10,699 nt of DNA from CBDULX01 sp965368175 (GCA_965368175.1 CBDULX010000102.1:1-10699); one strand, 5' to 3'. Positions 1 to 5,802 are shown, numbered from the stretch's first letter. Numbers and translations are program-made. The notes: generated by a model not told the origin, from the sequence alone.

Positions 1-56
1 CAACTTACAACTTACAACTTACAACTTACAACTTACAACTTACAACTTACAACTTA
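1..56. repeat. Heptanucleotide tandem repeat, 8 perfect copies of CAACTTA
   Basis: The 7-bp unit CAACTTA is repeated eight times without a mismatch and runs to the left edge, so the true copy number may be higher. Read on the minus strand as TAAGTTG, it forms the last few codons and the stop codon of hvfC. Since 7 is not a multiple of 3, three successive units place TAA in all three frames, so the tract stops translation in any frame. Such tracts are prone to slipped-strand copy-number change; changes beyond the stop would not alter the protein. Confidence 0.95.
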
Positions 57-840
57 AAACCTGTTTCGTCCCCAGGATAATGCCGCGCACCTGTAATTCT
101 CGCATGATGCTAAGGCCTGCCTGGATGATTATCTCAGGGTTAGAAGCTTTAAGCTGCCTGGCAATATCCTGTAATATCTCAAATCCACTGGCAGAGGGAC
201 TGTCATTCAGCTGCTTGAGTAAATGTGCGGTTACCGCATTGATTTCCATGAAATGAATTTCATCTATTTGATCACGATAAATTATCAGATGGGTAGACTG
301 TTCAGGTGCTTCTCTGGGTAAATAATCTTTACTCATTTTATGAACTGGGAATTGATAGGTTAATGTCCAGGCTAATGGTGAGACTATGGGGCAGTCTTTT
401 AATAAGTCACCATTGTGACTGACAAGGTCCGAGTGAATTTCTTCATCAGAGGTTGACAGTGCCTGTTCTAGCCATTCGTAATGCGCGAGTTCAATCAGGC
501 CGGCTGGGTCTTCAGCCTGTGGTTTGCGTTCCTTTTGTAAATAATCGATAAATTCCTGAGAAGTTTCCAGAAAATAGGGGGTTTCACAGCGATGCATGAT
601 AAAAAAATCGCGCACCATTTTATGCCAGTGGTCATTGGAATAAATTGAGCGAATAACAGGGAAGCCACTGGATAAAAAATTTTCTATATTGTTATACATC
701 AGTTCACGATATATACCCATACGACGATCTTCTATATCGCCAGGCATTAAATGTTGTTCAGGGTCGCGAATATGTTGTGCAAACTGTATCTGAGTCTGCA
801 TAAACGACTGTATATTTGTCAAATTGGCGTAATTAAGCAT
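40..840 (-). CDS. hvfC: HvfC/BufC family protein (DUF2063), partner of an MNIO enzyme
   Basis: The N-terminal part matches the DUF2063 family. It has a FAQHIRDPEQ segment, then RRMGIYRELMYNNIENFL and FPVIRSIY, then a Trp/His-rich stretch ending in FIMHRCETPYF and EFIDYL. A second, less conserved domain follows. In known hvf/buf clusters this protein works with the DUF692 enzyme, probably presenting the peptide substrate; that role is family knowledge. I chose the ATG at 838-840 (266 aa) because it overlaps the hvfB stop by 8 bp (ATGCTTAA), which suggests translational coupling. A longer reading from an ATG at 879 (279 aa) would overlap hvfB by 47 bp and adds residues that do not look conserved. 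No clear Shine-Dalgarno sequence precedes either start. The last codons and the stop lie inside the heptamer repeat, so the C-terminus (VLSCKL) is repeat-encoded. HvfD-type membrane partners, if present, lie beyond the left edge. Confidence 0.85.
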   Translation of the reverse strand: MLNYANLTNIQSFMQTQIQFAQHIRDPEQHLMPGDIEDRRMGIYRELMYNNIENFLSSGFPVIRSIYSNDHWHKMVRDFFIMHRCETPYFLETSQEFIDYLQKERKPQAEDPAGLIELAHYEWLEQALSTSDEEIHSDLVSHNGDLLKDCPIVSPLAWTLTYQFPVHKMSKDYLPREAPEQSTHLIIYRDQIDEIHFMEINAVTAHLLKQLNDSPSASGFEILQDIARQLKASNPEIIIQAGLSIMRELQVRGIILGTKQVLSCKL

Positions 841-1675
841 ATGCAAGGGGCTCGAGTTGATGCTGAGACTGTATCTCAATAATTCGATCGACTTCGACTA
901 ATAATTCTTTAACTGGAGGTATATTAAAGTCGCGCTCCAGTAATGTGGGGAACACTCCAAACGAAGCATAAGCATGATCAAGCAATTGCCACACACTATC
1001 GATAACATCAGTACCATGGGTGTCAATAATTAAGTCATCCGCTTCATTGTAGTGGCCGGCTATATGGCCATAGGCAATTCGATGGCCGGGGAGTGCGTTT
1101 AAGAACTCGACAGCATCATAGTCATGGTTAACTGAATTGACATATATGTTATTAATATCGATAAGTAATTTGCAATCAGCTTCTTCGAGTACAGCATTAA
1201 TAAAATCGATTTCGGGCAACTCCTGGCCCGGTGCTGCATAGTATGAAACATTTTCAATGATCAGCTGTCGTTCGATGATATCCTGCACGCGCCTGATCCG
1301 CTTAACGACATAATGAACAGCTTCTTCGGTAAAGGGAATAGGCATCAAATCGTACATATGGCCATCATCCGCGCAAAAACTCAAATGTTCTGAATAACCC
1401 AGGATGTGGTGCTTATTCATGAAGTCCTTAACCTTGCGAATAAAGATTTCATCCAGAGATGATGGGCCACCAATATTCAAAGACAGCCCATGAATCATAA
1501 AGTTATATTTTTCAGTTAGCTGGCAAAGTTGTTTACCTGATTTACCACCAAGTCCAATCCAGTTTTCTGGTGCGACCTCCATAAAATCAATCTGACTGGG
1601 TAATTTATCAAGGATTTCATCTATTGAATCTCGACGTAAACCTAAACCTGCACCAGTAATCGAATAATGACTCAT
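833..1675 (-). CDS. hvfB: MNIO/DUF692 family multinuclear iron enzyme (HvfB/BufB type)
   Basis: This 280-residue protein has the TIM-barrel DUF692 signature. Candidate metal ligands are H62 in IHGLSLNIGG, H97 in GYSEHLSF, E141 in IIENVSYY, D173 in LIDINNIYVN, H184, H204 and H208 in GHIAGH, D218 and H220 in DTHGTD, and E247 in LLERDF. The set looks complete, so the enzyme should be active. Family members use a multinuclear iron centre and O2 to remodel cysteine or other residues in ribosomally made peptides, giving for example oxazolone/thioamide or copper-binding products. The start has a weak AGG about 8 nt upstream (TATAGGTACTAAG before ATG). hvfC follows with an 8-bp overlap. What is odd is the missing precursor: the usual position upstream of hvfB holds a 350-bp gap with no convincing ORF, then a DsrC-like gene. 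It may act on a peptide encoded elsewhere, or on another protein. Confidence 0.93.
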   Translation of the reverse strand: MSHYSITGAGLGLRRDSIDEILDKLPSQIDFMEVAPENWIGLGGKSGKQLCQLTEKYNFMIHGLSLNIGGPSSLDEIFIRKVKDFMNKHHILGYSEHLSFCADDGHMYDLMPIPFTEEAVHYVVKRIRRVQDIIERQLIIENVSYYAAPGQELPEIDFINAVLEEADCKLLIDINNIYVNSVNHDYDAVEFLNALPGHRIAYGHIAGHYNEADDLIIDTHGTDVIDSVWQLLDHAYASFGVFPTLLERDFNIPPVKELLVEVDRIIEIQSQHQLEPLAYA

Positions 1676-2025
1676 CTTAGTACCTATAATATCGTAAATT
1701 GTTTCTGAAATATGACCTGATCAGAGTTTCACTGGCAGATGTTCAGTAGTCGCAGATATTGCTGATTCCTTACAATTAATTTGGATATCTGGATTTTAGA
1801 GCCAAAACGTTATTGCAATAATTTGCATAAGTGGCTGATTTAGTTATGTGGAGGGGTGATAAGGAAAAAACAGGGTAAATTCAGGCTGCCGTTTTTCATA
1901 CCATATATTTTCTTTGCAGGCATGAAAAACCAGCGGATTGTTTGATGCTATACAGGCTTAAGTTGCTGCCATTTTTATCTGCCCCTGATATTTCTAATAA
2001 TATCTCTATTTGAAGGAGTTTATTG
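1676..2025. other. 350-bp intergenic region upstream of hvfB
   Basis: I looked here for an HvfA/BufA-like precursor on both strands and found none. The longest candidate on the minus strand is 27 codons from an ATG at 1921-1923, with a single cysteine and no ribosome binding site. Plus-strand ATGs give at most about 10 codons. An inverted repeat CAGATAT (1753-1759) / ATATCTG (1785-1791) lies about 80-115 bp upstream of the hvfB start and could be an operator. The plus strand carries a GAAGGAG at 2012-2018, but no ORF follows it except antisense to the DsrC-like gene. The rest is AT-rich and unremarkable. Confidence 0.6.
1753..1791. promoter_or_regulatory. Inverted repeat upstream of hvfB, possible operator
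   Basis: CAGATAT at 1753-1759 and its exact complement ATATCTG at 1785-1791 are separated by 25 bp, giving half-site centres 32 bp apart, about three helical turns. The site is upstream of the hvfB start on the minus strand. A single 7-bp dyad can arise by chance, so assignment as a regulator site is tentative. Confidence 0.25.
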
Positions 2026-2358
2026 TCACATATCGCTCAAATAAGATTTAGCTTCTTCACCTGGGTCAGGTAAGCCGGCAATAAGCCAGGCGTTCAGGCA
2101 ATTATTAAACAGATTGTGTATCCAGTCTGACTTTTGTCCATTTGATCTGCAAATATTATGCATAGCAGGTGCGACACCAAATCTCTCGTAATGCTGGCGG
2201 AGTGCATGTACGACCTTCCAGTGATCGGATGTCAGTTGATTGATACCTAGCTGTGTGGCAAGCGTGTCAGCGACACTTTCATTCCAGTCATCTGGATTGA
2301 TGAGTAATCCGTATTCGTCAAGAGCAAGTTCAACTTGTTTAGTAGCTACAGAGTCCAT
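2026..2358 (-). CDS. DsrC/TusE family protein lacking both redox cysteines
   Basis: The 110-residue protein follows the DsrC/TusE fold pattern. It has an N-terminal LDEYGLLINPDDWNE segment, then a helix SDHWKVVHALRQHYERFGVAP and the C-terminal arm WLIAGLPDP, aligned with the family's KIAGLPKP. In active DsrC the arm carries CysA two residues before the Ile of IAGLP and CysB eleven residues later; TusE retains CysB. Here these positions are W91 and E102, so neither sulfur-carrying cysteine is present, and the arm has eight residues after the CysB position, longer than usual. Two other cysteines, C70 and C87, are outside the conserved sites. It therefore cannot be a normal sulfur relay protein. 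Family literature places cysteine-less paralogues (RspA type) in a probable regulatory role. The start is well defined by AAGGAGA about 6 nt before the ATG. The gene has its own promoter and is 350 bp upstream of hvfB. Confidence 0.88.
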   Translation of the reverse strand: MDSVATKQVELALDEYGLLINPDDWNESVADTLATQLGINQLTSDHWKVVHALRQHYERFGVAPAMHNICRSNGQKSDWIHNLFNNCLNAWLIAGLPDPGEEAKSYLSDM

Positions 2359-2377
2359 TAGTATCTCCTTTATAGAA

Positions 2378-2385
2378 GGGGGGGG
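2378..2385. repeat. Homopolymer of eight G (C8 on the minus strand) in the leader of the DsrC-like gene
   Basis: Eight consecutive G residues lie between the predicted promoter and the Shine-Dalgarno sequence of the minus-strand DsrC-like gene, about 20 nt before its ATG. Tracts of this length can change by slippage. Here a change would alter leader length or structure, not the reading frame. Confidence 0.8.
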
Positions 2386-2407
2386 CAGAAACTATATGCA
2401 CTAGATT

Positions 2408-2435
2408 ATTATAGTACTGCTATGGCTAATTCCAA
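2408..2435 (-). promoter_or_regulatory. Sigma70-type promoter for the DsrC-like gene
   Basis: Read on the minus strand there is a -35 TTGGAA (2430-2435), a 16-bp spacer and a perfect -10 TATAAT (2408-2413). Transcription would start near 2401, giving a leader of roughly 43 nt that contains the C8 tract and the AAGGAG ribosome binding site. Confidence 0.65.
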
Positions 2436-2551
2436 TAGAAAGATAAAAAATATTTTCAATGGCTGGCCGAATAAGTAATTTATAATATTAAAGTGATCTG
2501 GGTTTTGATGCCGTTGATTAAGTCGTCTGGATTAGAAAAAGTGCTGGGAAA

Positions 2552-2566
2552 GGTCTCCAGGGAGCC
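2552..2566 (-). terminator. Weak candidate terminator downstream of the DUF2938 gene
   Basis: Read on the minus strand, GGCTCCCTGGAGACC can fold as GG/CC and CTC/GAG around a CCTG loop, with one bulged A, followed by TTTCCC. It sits just beyond the 2572-2767 element. The stem is short and the T-run poor. Confidence 0.25.
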
Positions 2567-2571
2567 TCTTG

Positions 2572-2767
2572 TCAAGTATATGATGCTTCTGGCTTACAGG
2601 CTGGTTCGTGATCAAGGCATGGCTTTACCTACATACGTGTAGGCAACGCAAGGAGCAGTTGTCGAGCAAAAACCGGTGCAAACCTGGTTAAGGACTAAGG
2701 CTATTAACTTTGCTTTACGCCTCGCAACTGCACACTTCAGGTCACGCAGAAGCCATCATATACTTGA
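2572..2767. repeat. 196-bp inverted-repeat element with nested stems (MITE-like or structured RNA)
   Basis: The ends form a near-perfect inverted repeat: 2572-2590 (TCAAGTATATGATGCTTCT) pairs with 2748-2767, with one extra base in the right arm. Inside, GCAGTTG (2655-2661) pairs with CAACTGC (2725-2731), and after a one-base bulge CGAG (2663-2666) pairs with CTCG (2721-2724). Two local hairpins are present: CCTACA-TACG-TGTAGG near 2628-2643, and AACCGG with CCTGGTT (2671-2689). CGTGA (2607-2611) can also pair with TCACG (2742-2746). Stems this consistently nested suggest a folded RNA or a palindromic mobile element. There is no matching target-site duplication at the outer edges. The right arm ends one base before the DUF2938 stop codon, so it may form the 3' untranslated region of that transcript. 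No known RNA family was recognised. Confidence 0.6.
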
Positions 2768-3250
2768 TCAGATGCTCACCAGGGTTATGCCAATACCTAA
2801 ACCATAGACCAGATGAGAAAGAATTGGTGCGATAATTGGACTTGCCTGTTCAGGCATCTTTTTTCCAAATACACCTTTGCCAAGAAATGGCATTAAGATA
2901 AACCACGGTAAAATACAGGTAATCAGTCCAAATAAAACGGGTAATGGAATCTGCCAGGCTAAGTGTGTTTTGTCAAAGAAAGTCAAAAATGCCGGATAGG
3001 CGAGTGCCACAGCACCACCACCTGCCAGATAGTGGAACACGATAGCTATGTGTGCCTCATTATTTACGGGAGCAGTTGTTTCAATATCTGGGTGGTATAT
3101 TTTCCCGCTAAGCAAACCATGCACCCATCTTCCAATATGAATACCTTTGACTCCACTAGTGATTCCTGCTTTAGCCATATAGTGTTCTGCAATATCCATA
3201 AACACAGAGCCTATAAGCCCCCCAATAAATGACATAATCCATAAATTCAA
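2768..3250 (-). CDS. DUF2938 family membrane protein
   Basis: The 160-residue protein matches the DUF2938 pattern: an N-terminal segment GGLIGSVFMDI, GRWVHGLLSGKIYH, then HIAIVFHYLAGGGAVALAYPAF, FGLITCILPWFILMPFLGKG and a final SHLVYGLGIGI. Four hydrophobic stretches (about residues 4-20, 67-90, 104-122 and 139-158) suggest four membrane helices. The family has no established function. The preferred start is a TTG at 3248-3250, since AGGA lies about 10 nt upstream (CAGGAACGCTGTCAA before TTG). An internal ATG at 3233-3235 has no ribosome binding site and would trim the first helix. The gene is divergent from pldA. Its stop codon touches the right arm of the 2572-2767 element. Confidence 0.85.
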   Translation of the reverse strand: MNLWIMSFIGGLIGSVFMDIAEHYMAKAGITSGVKGIHIGRWVHGLLSGKIYHPDIETTAPVNNEAHIAIVFHYLAGGGAVALAYPAFLTFFDKTHLAWQIPLPVLFGLITCILPWFILMPFLGKGVFGKKMPEQASPIIAPILSHLVYGLGIGITLVSI

Positions 3251-3477
3251 TTGACAGCGTTCCTGTTATTCTGGTTTTAAGCAGTCACCCTGAATAAATC
3301 AGGGGCTCCATAGGCTTTAGCTAAGCAAGGCAAGTCCTGGAATGAACATCAGATTGCCTTACACGGGTGTAAAAATTCACTATATGCATACCTGATCTGG
3401 GCTATGCTTTGAATACCATTATAATGTAGAATTAACGACACACCAAAATCTTTGCGAATACACAAACCCGTCACGTA
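3251..3477. promoter_or_regulatory. Divergent regulatory region with three hairpins, DUF2938 gene / pldA
   Basis: This 227-bp region must hold the promoters of both genes. It contains CCCTGA-ATAAA-TCAGGG (3288-3304). It also contains AAGGCAA (3327-3333) pairing with TTGCCTT (3354-3360) across a 20-nt loop, overlapped by TTACA-CGGG-TGTAA (3359-3372; extendable to TTACAC/GTGTAA). A TATAAT at 3420-3425 is a plausible -10 for pldA, 53 nt before its ATG, but no good -35 sits 16-18 bp upstream. The last two hairpins share bases, so they are alternatives. Confidence 0.45.
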
Positions 3478-4440
3478 ATGAGCAGAAACCCACTTATCTT
3501 TTTGTTATTGATTATTTCTACCGTTCCAGCTATTGCTGAACCTACAGACCAGCCATGCAGTGAAATCGTAAAAAATAACAAAAGACTGGCATGCTATGAT
3601 CAGCTGGAGAGAGATAATAAAGATGGCTTGACCGGGACAGTTCTAGATTATCGACTACAACAGGAAAAAGCCTCTCTGGGTAGTAGCTTCAGTCTGACCG
3701 CACATCGTCCATCTTACATATTGCCATTTGCTTATATGTCGTCACCAAACGAAGCACCATATAGCCCAACCCAACCTGCTTTTTCGACTGAGGAAGGGCT
3801 GGATAATCTTGAAGTTAAATTTCAGATAAGTTTTAGAGTTCTATTGAATAAGGATTTCTTTTTTAAGAACTCAAATCTCTGGTTTGGTTATACCCAGTTA
3901 TCTCTCTGGCAGCTGTATAATTCTGATGCATCAGCGCCATTTCGTGAAACCGATTATGAACCAGAGCTCATTTGGGCATTTTTAACCAATAAATCATTTG
4001 GTAAACTAAAACTGACTCATATAGCATTAGCCTTAAATCATCAATCTAATGGACGCTCGGATCCTCTATCGCGCAGCTGGAACCGGATAGCAGTGAACAG
4101 TCTCTGGGCTTACGAAAACTGGGTATTGAGTTTCAGACCCTGGTATCGCCTCCCTGAAGCAGATGATGATGACAATAATCCTGATCTGGAAGATTACCTC
4201 GGATATTTTGATTTCAGAGCAGGATATAAAAACACAGATCACCAGTTTTCCAGTTTGTTTAGAAGTACCTTTTATGAGGATCAGCCGCGTAATTATTATG
4301 AACTGGGTTACAGCTTTTCTATTAATCGTAAGTTTCGTGCTTATGTTCAGTTCGTCAGTGGTTACGGCGAGTCACTGATTGACTACAATCACAGAAGTAA
4401 ACGCCTGAGTATTGGTGTTATGCTTAATGACTGGTTTTAA
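3478..4440 (+). CDS. pldA: Outer membrane phospholipase A (OMPLA)
   Basis: PldA is an outer-membrane beta-barrel enzyme that hydrolyses phospholipids misplaced in the outer leaflet; it works as a calcium-dependent dimer. The active-site block NHQSNGRSDPLSRSWNRI is intact. H188, S190 and N202 match the catalytic His, Ser and Asn, and S198 and R193 match the calcium-site and support residues (spacing +2, +5, +10, +14 as in E. coli). A signal peptide is clear: charged MSRN, hydrophobic 5-17, and AIA cleavage after residue 20. Mature residues 27-39 hold a CSEIVKNNKRLACYD motif whose two cysteines could form a disulfide. The protein ends in Phe, typical for barrel insertion. At 320 aa it is slightly longer than E. 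coli PldA (289). No strong ribosome binding site precedes the ATG, but the signal peptide fixes the start. It is convergent with the small membrane protein downstream. Confidence 0.97.
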   Translation: MSRNPLIFLLLIISTVPAIAEPTDQPCSEIVKNNKRLACYDQLERDNKDGLTGTVLDYRLQQEKASLGSSFSLTAHRPSYILPFAYMSSPNEAPYSPTQPAFSTEEGLDNLEVKFQISFRVLLNKDFFFKNSNLWFGYTQLSLWQLYNSDASAPFRETDYEPELIWAFLTNKSFGKLKLTHIALALNHQSNGRSDPLSRSWNRIAVNSLWAYENWVLSFRPWYRLPEADDDDNNPDLEDYLGYFDFRAGYKNTDHQFSSLFRSTFYEDQPRNYYELGYSFSINRKFRAYVQFVSGYGESLIDYNHRSKRLSIGVMLNDWF

Positions 4441-4492
4441 TCGGCAGCTTTATGCAATGGAGCTTAATTTGATGGGGATTGTCGATAATTCT

Positions 4493-4539
4493 TAAATAAA
4501 GCCTGTTCTGGCGAGCACCTTTATTTATCCTGGTTTTTT
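4493..4539. terminator. Candidate bidirectional terminator between pldA and the 63-aa gene
   Basis: TAAATAAAG (4493-4501) and CTTTATTTA (4519-4527) form a perfect 9-bp stem with a 17-nt loop, followed on the plus strand by a T-run at 4534-4539. It lies between the ends of two convergent genes. The stem is AT-rich, so strength is uncertain. Confidence 0.45.
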
Positions 4540-4544
4540 ACTTA

Positions 4545-4736
4545 TCACTGGTTATCAAGTTTCTTCAGTTTTTTCTGGTAATCTTCAATAGTTTGATTAA
4601 CACGTTGTTCGGCACGATCAATTGTTTCTTTTGGGCGGGACGATATCTGGTCGGTGCCAGTTTTTGATGGTTTCAGATATGACATGACCAGAAGTCCAAG
4701 AATAAGAAGTGTAATTAATAAGCTGATAAAACGCAT
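4545..4736 (-). CDS. Small single-pass membrane protein with charged helical tail
   Basis: The 63-residue product has one hydrophobic helix (about residues 3-20, ISLLITLLILGLLVMSYL). A polar linker follows, then a charged helix from about 37 to 61 (IDRAEQRVNQTIEDYQKKLKKL) with heptad-like spacing that could form a coiled coil. The start is supported by AAGGA 7-8 nt upstream of the ATG. I recognise no family. The positive tail end and topology suggest an inner-membrane anchor with a cytoplasmic or periplasmic helix. It lies 177 bp downstream of the histidine-rich gene on the same strand, so it may be cotranscribed or separate. Confidence 0.7.
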   Translation of the reverse strand: MRFISLLITLLILGLLVMSYLKPSKTGTDQISSRPKETIDRAEQRVNQTIEDYQKKLKKLDNQ

Positions 4737-4795
4737 GTTTAATTCCTTAATAAATGATCTATTGTGCTGGCCGGGAACCTGGGTGCTCTTTTAAA

Positions 4796-4822
4796 TACTA
4801 ACACCTGTGCATTGCGTTAGTA
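4796..4822 (-). terminator. Hairpin between the two minus-strand genes
   Basis: TACTAAC (4796-4802) and GTTAGTA (4816-4822) form a perfect 7-bp stem around a 13-nt loop. On the minus strand it follows the 175-aa gene and is followed by TTTAAAAG, a poor T-run. It could be a weak terminator or leader structure for the 63-aa gene. Confidence 0.3.
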
Positions 4823-4913
4823 AATTGTTGCTGCCTGAATTTAACCGTGATCGCCGGGCTCATCATTTTGTGTGGATAGGAGTCCGTGATACTGCTTACT
4901 TTAATTTTTCGTA

Positions 4914-5441
4914 TCAACAGTTGTAGCGGCACACATTCATGCTCAGGTAGCTTTCGTGAGCTTCGCCCCGTTCAAGCCATTTATGAATATGCGCCTCGAT
5001 TGCCGAGTCTGCTAACTGATGCGTTAATTCACAGAATACACCATAGCGATGCCGCGGACTGTCAGTCGTCTCGGCTATCACTTCACCGCCCTCAACGAAT
5101 AATGTACGTGCTGGTAATTGACCGGTCAGTGCTGTAAAAACAGTCGCTCCGTGTCGTTCGATTAACCTGGCTACCTGATGGTTAAAGCCAGATAATGTCA
5201 ATGGGTGCGTCAAATAATAATTACTCAGGATAGTAGACGCCTTAGCCAGTGATTCACGCTTTAATGTGGCAGCATCCAGTATCCTATGCTTTGGGGCATC
5301 AATGATGACATTAATAGAATGGGAGTCCCCGATTTCCAGATGAGCATCATTGATAATAAGCACAGCTAGCCCTTCGAGTACTGCTTGCCAGTCAGCATCT
5401 TGAAGCTGGTTAAGTTGATGGGTGAAAATTTTTTCGTTCAT
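4914..5441 (-). CDS. Histidine-rich protein of unknown function
   Basis: The ORF encodes 175 residues. I do not recognise a family. It has no signal peptide or membrane helix, so it is probably cytoplasmic. Twelve histidines are spread along the chain (for example H34, H41, H52, H88, H97, H131, H141, H151, H153, H162), and the last five residues are CRYNC, giving C171 and C175 as a possible metal or disulfide pair with C137. The centre reads like an alpha/beta domain, with strand-like segments SINVIID, TLFVEGGEVIAE and RYGVFCEL. No good ribosome binding site precedes the ATG at 5439-5441. Codon usage and its length without stops support a real gene; the antisense frame at 4886-5137 is a shadow. 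It is followed by the small membrane protein gene on the same strand. Confidence 0.65.
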   Translation of the reverse strand: MNEKIFTHQLNQLQDADWQAVLEGLAVLIINDAHLEIGDSHSINVIIDAPKHRILDAATLKRESLAKASTILSNYYLTHPLTLSGFNHQVARLIERHGATVFTALTGQLPARTLFVEGGEVIAETTDSPRHRYGVFCELTHQLADSAIEAHIHKWLERGEAHESYLSMNVCRYNC

Positions 5442-5802
5442 GAGTCTATTTTAGCCACTATTTACGACGTATGTTACTGTTTGCAAAGAATTTGGCAGCT
5501 TTGAATTGATTTTAATATTAACGAATACTGTGATCTGGCTCCAATTTAATTATTATCCCCCGTTTGGGTGAAGAAGTTTGAGGTGGGGAGGTATATAGTA
5601 TTTTCAGGAAATAAAATGTGTCCTGGGCAATGATTGACTGGATGCAATATAAAAATGGAAAGCAGGGCATGACTAACAACTCAAAAATTAATTAATTACT
5701 GGCATACAAAGTGGTCTATAGTGCTATTCTTTGTGGTATGGATCAAAATTTCAGCTAGAAGATAATGTCGGTGATGTAAATTAGTGATTGTGCTGGGTAA
5801 AT
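5442..5802. other. 361-bp gene-poor region with an imperfect palindrome
   Basis: No sizeable ORF is present. Two tiny plus-strand ORFs are coupled by an ATGA overlap. The first runs from ATG 5616 (5 codons, with AGGA 7 nt upstream); the second starts at ATG 5630 and has 21 codons (MIDWMQYKNGKQGMTNNSKIN). They could be leader peptides or chance. A 40-bp imperfect dyad at 5701-5740 lies about 60-100 bp upstream of the small helix-turn-helix gene. The rest is AT-rich and plain. Confidence 0.5.
5703..5740. promoter_or_regulatory. Imperfect palindrome upstream of the HTH gene, possible operator
   Basis: Pairs of complementary blocks are nested around one centre: CATAC (5703-5707) with GTATG (5736-5740), AAAG (5708-5711) with CTTT (5729-5732), and ATAG (5718-5721) with CTAT (5724-5727). 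The centre contains TATAGT (5717-5722), usable as a -10 hexamer. A dyad on a promoter in front of a small DNA-binding protein gene fits autoregulation; that is an inference. Confidence 0.35.

Larger units (their letters stand above)
2359..2767. other. 409-bp intergenic region between the DsrC-like and DUF2938 genes
   Basis: The left part (2359-2440) holds the leader, C8 tract and promoter of the DsrC-like gene. The middle (2441-2550) is AT-rich and plain. The right part (2572-2767) is a structured inverted-repeat element, annotated separately. On the plus strand one frame is open from an ATG at 2508 to a TAG at 2640 (44 codons) and again from 2643 to about 2800, but there is no ribosome binding site and I do not regard it as a gene. 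Confidence 0.6.

Noticed and set aside
1840..1923. 27-codon minus-strand ORF from 1923 as a possible HvfA-type precursor
   Set aside because: It has no Shine-Dalgarno sequence, a single cysteine, no signal peptide or core repeats, and is much shorter than known precursors.
2572..2767. Integron attC site or group II intron as an explanation of the inverted repeat
   Set aside because: No RYYYAAC/GTTRRRY core sites, no GUGYG intron start and no recognisable domain V were found.
2508..2800. Plus-strand frame open from ATG 2508, with one TAG at 2640, then open to about 2800
   Set aside because: No ribosome binding site, no recognisable protein similarity, and it runs through the palindromic arms of the inverted-repeat element and into the antisense of the DUF2938 gene.
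2963..3232. 89-residue plus-strand ORF
   Set aside because: It lies wholly antisense to the well-supported DUF2938 gene and shows no domain features.
4163..4378. 71-residue plus-strand ORF inside pldA
   Set aside because: It is an alternate frame of pldA, whose active-site residues fix the true frame.
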